Shown here in pieces: positions 8,087-17,085 of a DNA stretch of 64,000 nucleotides; the first letter of the stretch is position 1, and each line of letters begins with the position of its first letter. The DNA is from Nocardia brasiliensis ATCC 700358 (lineage in GTDB: Bacteria; Actinomycetota; Actinomycetes; Mycobacteriales; Mycobacteriaceae). Location: contig NC_018681.1 in assembly GCF_000250675.2 (NCBI RefSeq), forward strand, positions 4,774,001-4,838,000, in the 5' to 3' direction. A program made the position numbers and the translations under genes. Below the pieces are notes generated by a model. The model made no database searches. It was not told the DNA's origin and worked only from the letters and a program-made list of their open reading frames with translations.

Positions 8087-9928
8087 TCAGCCTCGCGCTC
8101 GCTTGGTGCGAATCAGGTCGGCGACGCCGCGCACGGAGCCGGCGCCGACCATCTCGTCGGGCGCCAACGCGACGCCCAGCACGTCCTCGAGCCGTGCCCC
8201 GAGGTCGATCAATTGCAGGGACGTCACACCGCTCTGGAGCAGGCCCGCGTCCAGCTCGAGTTCCGCTGTCCTGGTGATGTCGGCCAACGCCGAGCGCACC
8301 ACGGCGGCGATCCGATCCGGGGGCTCGCGCTGCGCGGACTCGACGGTCTCGGCCCCGTCGGCCCCGTCGGCGCCGTCCGCCGTCTGCTCCGCGAGCAGCG
8401 ACGACAGGCGCTTGCGGTCGATCTTGCCGTTGGTGTTGCGTGGAAATGCTTCCAGCGTCAGCACTTTCGACGGCACCATGTAGTCGGGCAGCCGCTCGCG
8501 CAGGTGGGCGGTGAGTTCGACCTCGGACAGTTCGGTGCCGAGCGCGGGCACGCACCACAGGGCGAGTTGGCCCGCCGCGCCACCGCTCGGCACCGCCTGT
8601 GCCACCGCCTGCTGCACGCCGGGGAACTCCTCGGCGGTGAGTTCGACATGGCGCGGTTCCACCCGGAACCCGCGCACCTTCACCATCTGGTCGGTGCGTC
8701 CCGCGAGCACGATCTCGCCGCGCTCGGTCAGCTTGGCCAGGTCGCCGGTCCGCAACAGCCGAACACCGTCGTGCCGGACGAACTTTCGCGCCGTGAGGTC
8801 GGGATCGCCGAGATACCCCGACGCGACGCCGTCGCCCGCGATGCACAGCTCGCCGATCGTCCCGGGCGGGCATTCGTTCAGGGCCTCGTCCCGTACCGTC
8901 AGCTCGACCGTGGGCATGGGGCGCCCGACCGGGATCTCGGCCGCGGCCAGATCGGCGGGCGTGATCTTGTGTACCGCGGTCAGCGCGGAATTCTCGGTGC
9001 ACCCGAAGGCATTGAGCACCTCACCGCCCACGACCGCGAGGGCGCGCTCGACATGCGACGCGGCCGGGAAATCACCGCTGACGATCACCGTCCGCACCCC
9101 GGCCAGGCTCTGCGGATGATGTTCGACGAGCAGGTTGAACAAACCGACGGACAGGTTGAGCACCGTGATCTGTTCGCGCGCAATGAGTTCCGCCAGCTCG
9201 CCGAGCGGCGGCATCTCCTGCGGCGCGACGCTGAGCCTGCCGCCGCGCAGCAGGCAGGTCCAGATATCGGTGGTCGATGCCGCGAACGCGGGCTGCGCGA
9301 GTTGCAGGAACCGATCCTGCGGGCCGGGGGTGAACCCGGTGAGATGACGGGCGACCCTGGCGATGCCCCGATGCGCGATCACCACGCCCTTGGGCGCGCC
9401 GGTCGAGCCCGAGGTGAACAAGACGAAAGCCGGTGCCGCCGGGTCGATGTCGAGCTCGAGCGGTGTACCGGGCAGCGCCGACGCCGCGGCCAGCAGCTCG
9501 TCCACCGGCACGCACCCGGCTTCGGGGAGGCCGTCGACGACAGCGTCGACCACCGTCAGGGCGGGAGTAGCGACTTCGCACATCCGGTCCTTGTGCGCCG
9601 CGGGGTGGGCCGGATTGAACGGGACCACCACCAGCCCGGCCTTCAGGATCCCGAGAAATATTTGATACGTGGCGAGTCCACGGTCGAGATGGACGCCGAC
9701 CCGGGCCCCCGGTGCCAGGCCGTGTTCGCGCAGCGCCCGCGCCAGTCGATCGGCCCCCGCGTCCAGCTCGGCGTAGGTCAGGGTGGTCGTGCCGTCCGAG
9801 ATCGCCTCGCGTGCGGCATGTTCCCGTGCCGCCCGCTCGAAGGCGTCGACGATCGTGTCGGTGGTTGCCGCCCCGGTCCGGTCCGTGTCGACGGACTCGA
9901 CCGGTGTTGCGGTTGGCGAGTGTGTCAT
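8087..9928 (-). CDS. NRPS A-T didomain activating the (methyl)hydroxyanthranilate unit
   Basis: 613 aa. The A domain spans about 30-510: FVLFTSGSTGAPKGV near 165, RTGDL, VKVRGFRVEP, and NTNGKIDRKRL near 500. A carrier domain near 555-600 has LLQSGVTSLQLI. The Asp that normally holds the alpha-amino group is missing: the A4 core reads PAFAASTTDIW where FDAS would be expected. That fits an aryl acid rather than an alpha-amino acid, consistent with loading of 4-methyl-3-hydroxyanthranilate as in PBD starter modules (SibD-type). The ATG at 9928 was chosen over longer in-frame extensions because it overlaps the upstream formamidase stop by 4 bp and the family homology begins just after it. Confidence 0.9.
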   Translation of the reverse strand: MTHSPTATPVESVDTDRTGAATTDTIVDAFERAAREHAAREAISDGTTTLTYAELDAGADRLARALREHGLAPGARVGVHLDRGLATYQIFLGILKAGLVVVPFNPAHPAAHKDRMCEVATPALTVVDAVVDGLPEAGCVPVDELLAAASALPGTPLELDIDPAAPAFVLFTSGSTGAPKGVVIAHRGIARVARHLTGFTPGPQDRFLQLAQPAFAASTTDIWTCLLRGGRLSVAPQEMPPLGELAELIAREQITVLNLSVGLFNLLVEHHPQSLAGVRTVIVSGDFPAASHVERALAVVGGEVLNAFGCTENSALTAVHKITPADLAAAEIPVGRPMPTVELTVRDEALNECPPGTIGELCIAGDGVASGYLGDPDLTARKFVRHDGVRLLRTGDLAKLTERGEIVLAGRTDQMVKVRGFRVEPRHVELTAEEFPGVQQAVAQAVPSGGAAGQLALWCVPALGTELSEVELTAHLRERLPDYMVPSKVLTLEAFPRNTNGKIDRKRLSSLLAEQTADGADGADGAETVESAQREPPDRIAAVVRSALADITRTAELELDAGLLQSGVTSLQLIDLGARLEDVLGVALAPDEMVGAGSVRGVADLIRTKRARG

Positions 9929-10815
9929 CGGGCTGATGTCACCGTCCCTTCCGGTGTGGTTGCGCCTCGACGGCCTGCCGCGAGGCCGAAGTGCCGCAGG
10001 CTGATCCGGCCGAACGGGGTCGACGGATCGGCCAGATCCAGCGGCAGATCGAAGTGATCGCGGTCCGGCACGATCTGTGCCCGCACCGGGATCGACTGTG
10101 CGGCAAGGTAAGCCGCGTACATCTCGTGCTGACGCAGGTAGGTCCGCGTCTCGTGGCGGCCGACCGCGAGCAGGATCGAGTCGCAGCGCGGCGCGGGCAT
10201 CCGCAGCGGACTGCACTCGTGCGCCAGTTCAGGTGTCAGCCGTACCGCGTCGTTGACGTAGGTGCGCGGGATCTCGGTCAGGTCGTAGAGCCCGCTCAGC
10301 AGGCACGCGCTGCGCACCCGCGGCGCATCGTCGCCGGCCAGCGCCGCGGCGAGCAGATGCGCGCCCGCGCTGCTGCCCGCGACGTGTACGCGCGCCGGGT
10401 CGATGCCGAACAGCGATCCGGAACCGTCCAGCCAGGCCAGCGCCCGGGCCACCGAGGCGATCATGCCCGGCAGTGTCCGGTCGGGCGCGAGCCCGTATCC
10501 GAGCGCCACGAAAGCACATCCGCGGGCCCGTGCCTGCCTGGCCGCGAAACACGCGTCGTCGATGCCGGACTCCTGCCAGTGCCCGCCGTGCACGAAAACG
10601 AGGGCGGGCGTCTCGGGCCCGCGCGTGCCGGGCGGCACGGCCGGGAACACGTGGCACCGTTCGCCCCGCCCGCCGCCGTACGGCACGGCCATGTGCGCGT
10701 CCAGCCGGGACCGGGCCAGATCGCTGCGCATCCGGTAGCGGCGCAGCGTGCCCGCCGGATCGCGGGCGGCGCTGCTCGGCGAATACTCGCGGTCGAGCGT
10801 GCTGCGCTCACTCAT
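9925..10815 (-). CDS. kynB: Kynurenine formamidase (arylformamidase), alpha/beta hydrolase
   Basis: 296 aa. The family oxyanion motif HGGHW is at about 72-76 and the nucleophile elbow GSSAGAHL at about 145-152. The acid and His come from the C-terminal part (VGRHETRTY, DRDHFDLP). This is the alpha/beta-hydrolase type of kynurenine formamidase, which turns N-formylkynurenine into kynurenine plus formate. It stands between the methyltransferase (8-bp overlap upstream) and the aryl-activating NRPS (4-bp overlap downstream). The symbol names the reaction. The cyclase-like KynB family is a different fold, so treat it as a functional label. A related esterase activity cannot be excluded by sequence alone, but the context makes the formamidase role very likely. 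Confidence 0.85.
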   Translation of the reverse strand: MSERSTLDREYSPSSAARDPAGTLRRYRMRSDLARSRLDAHMAVPYGGGRGERCHVFPAVPPGTRGPETPALVFVHGGHWQESGIDDACFAARQARARGCAFVALGYGLAPDRTLPGMIASVARALAWLDGSGSLFGIDPARVHVAGSSAGAHLLAAALAGDDAPRVRSACLLSGLYDLTEIPRTYVNDAVRLTPELAHECSPLRMPAPRCDSILLAVGRHETRTYLRQHEMYAAYLAAQSIPVRAQIVPDRDHFDLPLDLADPSTPFGRISLRHFGLAAGRRGATTPEGTVTSAR

Positions 10816-11872
10816 CGGATTTGCGCCCCTCGATCACCCCGTGCGGTGTCCACCCGGCGCTGCGAATGCGGGTGACCTCAGCGAATCCCGCTGTGCGCAG
10901 CCACTCTTCGTGTTCGCGCCAGGGGTAGATCGTCGATTCCTCGGACGGCAGCGTGGCGAAGTACACGTTGTCCAACGCGGTGTAGAGCGGTCCGCGCCCG
11001 TCGTCGTCGGCGAACGCGTTGAACACCAGCACCCGTCCGCCGGGCGGCAGCGCCGTGTACGCCCGCTGCAGTAGCGTCCGGTTCTGCTCCGGCGACCAGA
11101 TCACGAACTGGTGCGCGAAGAGTACGACGTCGTAGCCGCCGGGCAGCGGTTCACCGAACATATCGCCCGCGATCACGTCGATGCGGTCGCCGAGGTCCGC
11201 GGCCGCGATGTTGTCCCGGGCCACGTCGACCGCGCCTTCGAGGTCGAACACCGTGATCCGCAGATCCGGATGCGCCCGCGCGATCGCGATCGCGTTGACC
11301 GCGTCGCCGCCACCGACGTCGAGGATTCTGGTCACGCCGGTGTAGTCCACCTGGTGCAGCAGCACCGGATTCGACAGCTCCGACCAGGAGTGCATGCCGC
11401 GGAAGAACAGATTCTCCAGCTCCGGGGTCTGTTCCAGCCGCGAGTACAGATCGCTGCCGGTGCCGGGCAGGTGTTTGAGGCCCAGATTCTTCCCGGTCCG
11501 CAACGATTCCGCGTACTCCTTCGCGGGCAGGTACGACAGCCGCTGCTGGAAGTCGATGATGTTGCGCAGCAGCGGCCAGGTGCCGTCGGCCATCGCCGCG
11601 GCCAGCGTCGCGCCGAGCCGGTAGTGGTCGCCGTCGCGGTCGGTCAGGCCGAGCGAGGTGGTGCCGAGCAGCAGCATGCGCGCCGATTTACCCGGCAGGC
11701 CCAGGCCCGCCGCCGCGTCGTCGCTCGTGGCGGGACCGTTCAGGTCGAGATATTCGAACAGTTGCAGTTCCGAGGCCGCGCGCAGCTGCTGGAAGGCGGC
11801 GAAGCCGAACAGCACCGGGACCAGCGAGGTGAGATCGACCGGCTTGCTGAGCTCGGTCTGCGTTTCCGTCAT
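10808..11872 (-). CDS. SAM-dependent methyltransferase, probable 3-hydroxykynurenine C-methyltransferase
   Basis: 354 aa with an N-terminal winged-helix dimerisation region (FAAFQQLRAASELQLFEYL) and a C-terminal class I methyltransferase fold. The SAM motif ILDVGGGDAVNAIAIA is near 182, followed by ITVFDLEGAVDVA. It has the architecture of O-methyltransferases. The PBD relative SibL methylates carbon 4 of 3-hydroxykynurenine, giving the methyl group of 4-methyl-3-hydroxyanthranilate, and its location inside the kynurenine gene set supports that assignment. It starts 39 bp after the tryptophan dioxygenase stop, the only real gap in this operon, behind an AAGGA ribosome site. An O-methylation role cannot be ruled out from sequence. 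Confidence 0.8.
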   Translation of the reverse strand: MTETQTELSKPVDLTSLVPVLFGFAAFQQLRAASELQLFEYLDLNGPATSDDAAAGLGLPGKSARMLLLGTTSLGLTDRDGDHYRLGATLAAAMADGTWPLLRNIIDFQQRLSYLPAKEYAESLRTGKNLGLKHLPGTGSDLYSRLEQTPELENLFFRGMHSWSELSNPVLLHQVDYTGVTRILDVGGGDAVNAIAIARAHPDLRITVFDLEGAVDVARDNIAAADLGDRIDVIAGDMFGEPLPGGYDVVLFAHQFVIWSPEQNRTLLQRAYTALPPGGRVLVFNAFADDDGRGPLYTALDNVYFATLPSEESTIYPWREHEEWLRTAGFAEVTRIRSAGWTPHGVIEGRKSDE

Positions 11873-11911
11873 CGTGATCGTGTTCCTTACCGTCGTTGTC
11901 GTCGTTTACCG

Positions 11912-12712
11912 CTAGAGCCGGGTGCGGAAGGTCCACAGCTCCGGGAAGAAGCGGTGTTCGTTGATGGCCCGCAGCCACGGCGCGCCGTCGGTGCCCGCGG
12001 TCCCGCTCTTGCCGCCGAGCATCCGTTCGACCACCAGCAGGTGCGTGGCCCGCCAGTGCGAGAACTGGTACGCCACCTCGAGCAGCGCCTCCGCGAGCCG
12101 GTGTGCGTCGCGATGCCGGGCCGGGTCCCGGTAGATCTGCAGCCAGACGTCCTCCACCTCCGCCAGCGGTTCGTGCTGCGCGGCAGCGGGTTTCGCGACG
12201 CACGCCGCAGGGATCGCGAACCCTCGGCGCGCAAGGTGTTGCAGTGCCGCGTCATAGAGCGACGGCTGTGCCAGCTCCGTGCGCAGCACCGGATGCCCGT
12301 CCCGGTGTGCCGCCTCGACCTGCCGGGCCGGCCGGTTGCCCATCACGAATTCCAAAGCGCGGTAGGCGAAGGACTGCGTGCCCGACGCGTCGTTGAGCAC
12401 CTCGCGGAAGGCCACGTACTCGTCCACGGACATGCCGTTCAACGATTCCCAGCAGGCCACGAGCACCCGCTGCGTGCGGGTCGCCCGGGACAGAGCCAGG
12501 CAGGCGTCGGCGACGTCGTCGCGCCCGAGCGCGGCGCGAGCGGTGCTCAGATCATCGATCACCGCGCGGAACAGCAGCTCTTTGACGTGGCTGAGCAGGA
12601 TGAAATTCAGCTCGCCGCGCGCGTCGCTGCGCGGTCGCTGCAGCGCGTGCAGCTCGTCCATGTGCGCGTAGGTGACGTACTCGGGGACAAGGTATTCCGG
12701 GGCGCTGGTCAT
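11912..12712 (-). CDS. kynA: Tryptophan 2,3-dioxygenase
   Basis: 266 aa, close to the size of compact bacterial enzymes. Recognisable family segments are YAHMDELHALQRP, ELNFILLSHVKELLF, FAYRALEFVMGNRPA, and the haem-binding segment FSHWRATHLLVVERMLGGKS, whose second His is the expected axial ligand. It opens the indole ring of L-tryptophan to N-formylkynurenine. The ATG at 12712 overlaps the kynureninase stop by 4 bp. A longer in-frame reading upstream to 13351 only shadows kynureninase and was rejected. As a dedicated copy inside the cluster, it should draw tryptophan into PBD synthesis. Confidence 0.9.
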   Translation of the reverse strand: MTSAPEYLVPEYVTYAHMDELHALQRPRSDARGELNFILLSHVKELLFRAVIDDLSTARAALGRDDVADACLALSRATRTQRVLVACWESLNGMSVDEYVAFREVLNDASGTQSFAYRALEFVMGNRPARQVEAAHRDGHPVLRTELAQPSLYDAALQHLARRGFAIPAACVAKPAAAQHEPLAEVEDVWLQIYRDPARHRDAHRLAEALLEVAYQFSHWRATHLLVVERMLGGKSGTAGTDGAPWLRAINEHRFFPELWTFRTRL

Positions 12713-13890
12713 AGCACTCCTTCCGTGGCGTGGCACAGCACGTCGACCGCGCGGGACACCTGCTCGTGGGTCACGTACAGCGGCGCGAAAGCGAACCGGA
12801 TCAGGTCGGGCGGCCGGGCATCGACGAGCACGCGGTGCTCGGCCAGTACGCGTTCCACCTTGTCCGCCTCCGGAATTCGCAACGCGAGATGCCCGCCGCG
12901 CCGCGCCGGATCCCGGGGCGAGGCCAGTCGCTCCAGCAGCGGCGAACGGCGTTGCGCGAGGCAGTCCAGAAAGAATTCGCCGAGCGCCACGCTGCGCCGG
13001 TGCAGTGCGTCGATCCCCACCTCGACCAGGGGCGCGAGCGCGTGGTGCAGTCCGACGAGACTGAGCAGCGGCGGTGTCCCGGTGCGGGCGCATTCGATCC
13101 CGGCGGCCGGCTCGAAGACCGGCGACATATCGAACGGCCGCGCGTGGGCGTGCCATCCCGTCAGCGGAAAGTCCACCGTCGCTTGCAGTCTGGCCGGCAG
13201 GTAGAGGAACGCCGGTGCGCCGGGACCGCCACCGAGGTACTTGTATCCGCATCCCACGGCGAGGTCGACCGCGTTGGCATCCAGGTCCACGGGCAGCACA
13301 CCGGCGGCGTGGCTGAGGTCCCACACCGACAGCGCCCCCACGTCGTGACACAACGTGGTGATCGGCCGGATCGCGCGACGTTCACCGGTCCGGAAGTCCA
13401 CCGGCGCGGTGACGGCCACGGCCACCTGCCCCCCGTGCTCGCACAGGTACGAGTCGAACTCCCCGTGTGATTCGACGACGAGTTGCCGGTCCAGCAGCCG
13501 GGCCACCGAGTCGGCGATATACAGGTCGGTGGGGAACGATTCCGCCTCGATCAGCAGCACCGGCCGGTCGCCACGCAGGCGGCAGGCCGCCACCAGCGCG
13601 TTGAACAGCGTGGTGGAGGTCGTCTCCCCCGCCACCATCACCTGCCCCGGCCCGGCGCCGAGCAGCGGGGCCAGCCGGTCCCCGATCGTGCGCGGCAGGT
13701 CGAGCCACCCGTCCTGGAACCAGCCCTGCACCTGCCTGGGCGCCCACTGGCCGGACACGACCCGGTCGAGCTCGTCCCCGAGACTGTGCCGGGGCGGTCC
13801 GAGCGAGTTGCCGTTGAGGTGGACCGCGCCGTCGGTGGCGAACTCGTCCGCATAGGCGGCGAGCGGATCGGTATCGTCGCGAATTGTCAT
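12709..13890 (-). CDS. kynU: Kynureninase (PLP-dependent)
   Basis: 393 aa fold-type I PLP enzyme. The PLP Lys lies in GCGYKYLGGGPGAPAFLYL, near residue 219. Upstream are the conserved WDLSHAAGVLPVDLDA segment and NGNSLGPP near the N-terminus. It cleaves the alanyl side chain from (methylated) 3-hydroxykynurenine to give the 3-hydroxyanthranilate building block that the A-T protein activates. The start and end overlap the PhzF-like gene and the tryptophan dioxygenase by 4 bp each, consistent with tight translational coupling. Confidence 0.92.
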   Translation of the reverse strand: MTIRDDTDPLAAYADEFATDGAVHLNGNSLGPPRHSLGDELDRVVSGQWAPRQVQGWFQDGWLDLPRTIGDRLAPLLGAGPGQVMVAGETTSTTLFNALVAACRLRGDRPVLLIEAESFPTDLYIADSVARLLDRQLVVESHGEFDSYLCEHGGQVAVAVTAPVDFRTGERRAIRPITTLCHDVGALSVWDLSHAAGVLPVDLDANAVDLAVGCGYKYLGGGPGAPAFLYLPARLQATVDFPLTGWHAHARPFDMSPVFEPAAGIECARTGTPPLLSLVGLHHALAPLVEVGIDALHRRSVALGEFFLDCLAQRRSPLLERLASPRDPARRGGHLALRIPEADKVERVLAEHRVLVDARPPDLIRFAFAPLYVTHEQVSRAVDVLCHATEGVL

Positions 13891-14720
13891 GCTTCACAAG
13901 CTTTCTCATCGTCGCCCTGCGGCACCCAGACCTGTCCGGTGATGCGCACGCGGGCGGTGCCGTCCCGAAGCGAGCCGACGCAGCCGAAGACCGACTCGGT
14001 GCCGTGCCGGGTCACCTGACGGATGGTCAGCGGCGTCGAATCGGGCGCATCGAGTTGCAGCGCGGCTACGCCGAGCGCGGCGGCGGCCGGGAGGCATCCG
14101 GCGTCTTCGGGTATGCCGAAGCCAGGGGCGAACACACAGGCGAGCACCTCCCGGCGCGCCGGGTCCCAGCGGAACGCGGTCAGGTCGGTGACCTCGAGCT
14201 CGCGCATGCGATCGAGGTCGGGTACGGGCAGCCCTCGTGGGTCCGCCGACACCCGGACGAAGTTGAACGCCCTGCCGACTCCGCCCGCATGCGATTCGCC
14301 GGTAGCCCAGCCGAACTCGGCGGCGTCGTGCGCCGGTTCCTGCCGCACGGCGGGTCCCTCGAAGGGCACCCGAACTTCGCTGCCGTCGGTCCACAACCAC
14401 TGGGTGCCCGCCGCCGCGGTCCAGCCGACCTCGCCCGGGGCGAGCCGGCCGGTGCCGACCAGACAGGCGGCGACGCCCGCCAGCGAGTGCGTCGCGAACG
14501 GCGTCTCGCCCGCGGCGTTGAAGGTCCGCGAGGCGAAAGTCTTTCGCGTTCGGGAGCACTCGTCGACCAAGACGGTCTCGCAGGCATCGCTGCGGCGCGC
14601 GAATGCCGCGGCGGCCCGCGCCGCGTCCTCGGCGCTCGCGTCCGTGCGGACGAGCACATCCAGCGCGCTGCCCCGCCCGGGCGCGGCCCCGAACATGTCC
14701 ACTGTCGTCACCCGCATCAT
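13887..14720 (-). CDS. PhzF-like isomerase of the 4-alkylproline branch (LmbX type)
   Basis: 277 aa, PhzF/diaminopimelate epimerase-like fold. It shows the N-terminal VTTVDMFGAAPGRGSALDV, then FASRTFNAAGETPFATHSLAGVAA and the glycine-rich TRHGTESVFGCVGSL near the C-terminus. In lincomycin, hormaomycin and PBD pathways a PhzF homologue (LmbX in lincomycin) shifts the diene double bond of the pyrroline intermediate before F420-dependent reduction. The ATG at 14720 (second ATG at 14717) overlaps the stop of the F420-dependent reductase gene. The much longer open frame upstream only shadows that gene. Confidence 0.85.
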   Translation of the reverse strand: MMRVTTVDMFGAAPGRGSALDVLVRTDASAEDAARAAAAFARRSDACETVLVDECSRTRKTFASRTFNAAGETPFATHSLAGVAACLVGTGRLAPGEVGWTAAAGTQWLWTDGSEVRVPFEGPAVRQEPAHDAAEFGWATGESHAGGVGRAFNFVRVSADPRGLPVPDLDRMRELEVTDLTAFRWDPARREVLACVFAPGFGIPEDAGCLPAAAALGVAALQLDAPDSTPLTIRQVTRHGTESVFGCVGSLRDGTARVRITGQVWVPQGDDEKACEA

Positions 14721-15601
14721 GCGGCCCTCACATGCTTTTCGGCGAACTCGAGCACGACCTGTTCGTCGCCCTGGTACGGCTGCTCCGGGCGCGGCCAGTG
14801 CACCACGAGGTCGGTGATGCCGAGTTCCTCGAGTTCGCCCGCGGCGTCCTCGTAGGCCGCGAGCGAGCCGGTGATCCCCGCCACCGCGGCATCGCCGACG
14901 AACACCCGGCCCAGGGTGGCCGGATCCCGGCCCAGCCGCTCGCACGCGGCGTCGATGCCGCGCAACTGCTCGCGCAGCGCCGGCACCACCTCGCGCAGCG
15001 GCCGACCGCGAAAGTCGTTGGGCGGCCCGGAGGTAACCCAGTACTGGGCGAACCCGGCCGCCAGCGCCATGCCCCGCGGGCCGGTCGCGGCCACGGCGAA
15101 CGGCATGCGCCCGGCGGCGCCGGCGCGCGGATGGAAGTCCACCCCCGCGGCCGTGTACCAGCGCGACACCTTGTTCACCCGCCCGCCGGCCAGTACGGTG
15201 TCCAGCAGTTCGACGAACGTCTCGAAGCGATCGGCGCGCTCGCGCGCGCCCAGATCGGGGCCGCCGAGCAGGCTCACGTCGAAACCCGGTGCGCCCGAAC
15301 CCAGCCCGCAGATCAGCCGGCCGCCGGCGACGTCGTCCACGGTGACGAGTTCCTTGGCCAGCGCGACCGGGTGCCGGAAGTTCGGGGTGGCGACGAGCAG
15401 CCCGAGACCGATGGTGTCGGTGACCGTCGCCGCGGCGGTGAGCGTCGGGATCGCGCCGTACCACGGGCGATCGGCGAGCCAGCGCCACATCAGATGGTCG
15501 TAGGTCCAGGCGTGCCGGAAGCCGAGTTGCTCTGCGGCGCGCCAGCGTTCGGCGGCGACCTTCCATTCGTGCTCGGGCAGCAGGACAATTCCGTGCTTCA
15601 T
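14717..15601 (-). CDS. LLM-class F420-dependent oxidoreductase (LmbY type)
   Basis: 294 aa luciferase-like TIM barrel: AEQLGFRHAWTYDHLMW, then TIGLGLLVATPNFRHPVALAKELVTVDDVAGGRL, the typical LLM core. It belongs to the F420-utilising group found in 4-alkylproline pathways (LmbY in lincomycin), which reduces an imine or exocyclic double bond of the pyrroline ring. PBDs keep more unsaturation than lincomycin, so this protein presumably reduces only one bond. The ATG at 15601 overlaps the tyrosine hydroxylase stop by 4 bp. It is adjacent to the PhzF-like partner, as expected. Confidence 0.85.
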   Translation of the reverse strand: MKHGIVLLPEHEWKVAAERWRAAEQLGFRHAWTYDHLMWRWLADRPWYGAIPTLTAAATVTDTIGLGLLVATPNFRHPVALAKELVTVDDVAGGRLICGLGSGAPGFDVSLLGGPDLGARERADRFETFVELLDTVLAGGRVNKVSRWYTAAGVDFHPRAGAAGRMPFAVAATGPRGMALAAGFAQYWVTSGPPNDFRGRPLREVVPALREQLRGIDAACERLGRDPATLGRVFVGDAAVAGITGSLAAYEDAAGELEELGITDLVVHWPRPEQPYQGDEQVVLEFAEKHVRAA

Positions 15602-16497
15602 CGGCGCACCTCCTCGAGGCGCATCTCCGATACCAGCCGAGCCGCGCGGTCCACGACCTGGACGGCGTAGGTGATCAGCGGCTGCATCACCGCCTCGGAC
15701 CGGTCGCCGACCACCGGGTGGTGCCGGCCGTCGACCATCGGATACATCCCGTGGTGCGACAGGTCCACGGTGAGCTCGGTGATCCGCGCGTCGAGCTGGG
15801 CGACGAATTCGGCGTGGCTCACCGGACGCCGCACGGTGAGGAAGAAGTTGTCGTACAGGTCTTCCTTTTCCCGGGACACGCTGACGCCCGGGGCCCCCAC
15901 CGACTGCTGTAGCAGCGAACGCCCATCCGGGACCAGATGATCGGCGATATGACTGTGCGTCAACTCGTTTCGGTCGACCGCGGCGTCGAGCGCCCGGCAC
16001 GACGGATCGTCTTGCCAGGGCAGCCTGCCGTGGAACAGCCGGCGCACCGGCCGGTAGTCCGGCGCCCAGGTGCCGCTGAACGCGGGATGCTGCAACGCCA
16101 TCCGCGGGCGGATGTCGGCGTGGTAGTGGTCCCGCGGGACCGTGGACGAATACAGCAGCATCGCGCTGTAACCGTCGATGCAGGCGGAGAGCACTTCCAG
16201 CTCTCGTTCGCCCGGCACCTCGTCGGGGTACTGGCACACCACATCGCACATCGCCCGCCAGAGCAGGAAGGAGATCTGGTGACCCGCGATCCAGCGATAC
16301 CAGAACAACCGCTCGGCCTCGACCGGTTCGGTGCCGAACATGGGGTACTCCACCGCATCTCGTGCCGCGAGCACGGCGTCCCCCGCTGGCGCGGACTCGT
16401 CGAACGGCTCGCCGAGCGACGGCATGAACAGCAGCCGCGGTTGCAATGCGGGCGGGCGTTGCCGGCCCGCCGACCTATATCGGCCATTCCTGCTCAC
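15598..16497 (-). CDS. Haem-dependent L-tyrosine 3-hydroxylase (LmbB2/SibU type)
   Basis: 299 aa, the usual length of this small haem enzyme family, which converts L-tyrosine to L-DOPA with H2O2. Recognisable stretches are LFWYRWIAGHQISFLLWRAM, HPAFSGTWAPDYRP, the His-rich THSHIADHLVPDG, and HHGMYPMVDGRHHPVVGDRS. There is no similarity to pterin hydroxylases or P450s. The GTG at 16497 overlaps the stop of the dioxygenase gene (GTGA) and gives the family length. Longer readings run through that gene. This is the first committed step of the hydropyrrole half, paired with the L-DOPA dioxygenase directly upstream. Confidence 0.87.
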   Translation of the reverse strand: MSRNGRYRSAGRQRPPALQPRLLFMPSLGEPFDESAPAGDAVLAARDAVEYPMFGTEPVEAERLFWYRWIAGHQISFLLWRAMCDVVCQYPDEVPGERELEVLSACIDGYSAMLLYSSTVPRDHYHADIRPRMALQHPAFSGTWAPDYRPVRRLFHGRLPWQDDPSCRALDAAVDRNELTHSHIADHLVPDGRSLLQQSVGAPGVSVSREKEDLYDNFFLTVRRPVSHAEFVAQLDARITELTVDLSHHGMYPMVDGRHHPVVGDRSEAVMQPLITYAVQVVDRAARLVSEMRLEEVRR

Positions 16498-16964
16498 GAC
16501 GCCGCCTCGGGAAAGTAGATGAACTCGAGCTCGAGACCGTTGGGGTCCAGCACGTACAGGCTCTGCATGCCGTCCGCGTCGGTCACGATGTCCGACGGCG
16601 GATCGTCTCTGGCCCAAGCGATATCGGACCGCTCCCGCACCTGCAGCCACTGCGCGCGCAGCCGCACCAGATCCGCCGGGTGCCGCACCGTGATGCCGGC
16701 GTGCTGAAACTGGTAACCGAGCGGGTCGGGGCCGTCCTTGCTGTGCCCGGCCCGGTCGAAGACGTGGAATCGCAGGTCGCCCTTCTTCAGTTCGACCAAT
16801 TTCTCGATTCCGGGTAGCCGGTCGTGGGTCAGTGGCGAGAAGCTGTCGAGTGACCATTCGACCGTTGCCCCGAGGAATTCCCGATACCACTCGATCGTGG
16901 CGTCCACGTCATCGGTCTGGATGGCGAGGTGGTGGAATCTCGGCGCGATGTCAAGCCCGTGCAT
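16494..16964 (-). CDS. L-DOPA 2,3-dioxygenase, VOC superfamily (LmbB1/SibV type)
   Basis: 156 aa single-chain VOC protein. Candidate metal ligands are His in PRFHHLAIQ, His in GYQFQHAGITV, and Glu in GLELEFIYFP. In lincomycin, hormaomycin and PBD pathways this family opens L-DOPA by 2,3-extradiol cleavage, after which the product cyclises to a pyrroline. It is the first gene of the long minus-strand operon. The ATG at 16964 was chosen because GGAAGGG lies just upstream and the VOC fold starts immediately after it. An in-frame ATG at 17072 would add 36 residues with no family character. Confidence 0.87.
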   Translation of the reverse strand: MHGLDIAPRFHHLAIQTDDVDATIEWYREFLGATVEWSLDSFSPLTHDRLPGIEKLVELKKGDLRFHVFDRAGHSKDGPDPLGYQFQHAGITVRHPADLVRLRAQWLQVRERSDIAWARDDPPSDIVTDADGMQSLYVLDPNGLELEFIYFPEAAS

Positions 16965-17085
16965 CGGATGCCCTTCCGTCGCGAATACGCTTGCGGTATT
17001 CCCCTCATCGCAGCTGTGGGAGGGGATCGTCCCAGCGCTTCCATCGTCGGTCGGGCGCGCGGCCCGGGGCAATCAAAAGATGCTC

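Noticed and set aside
11912..13351. A 479-aa reading of the tryptophan dioxygenase frame
   Set aside because: The first 213 codons overlap kynureninase in another frame and have no family similarity. The ATG at 12712 gives the normal enzyme.
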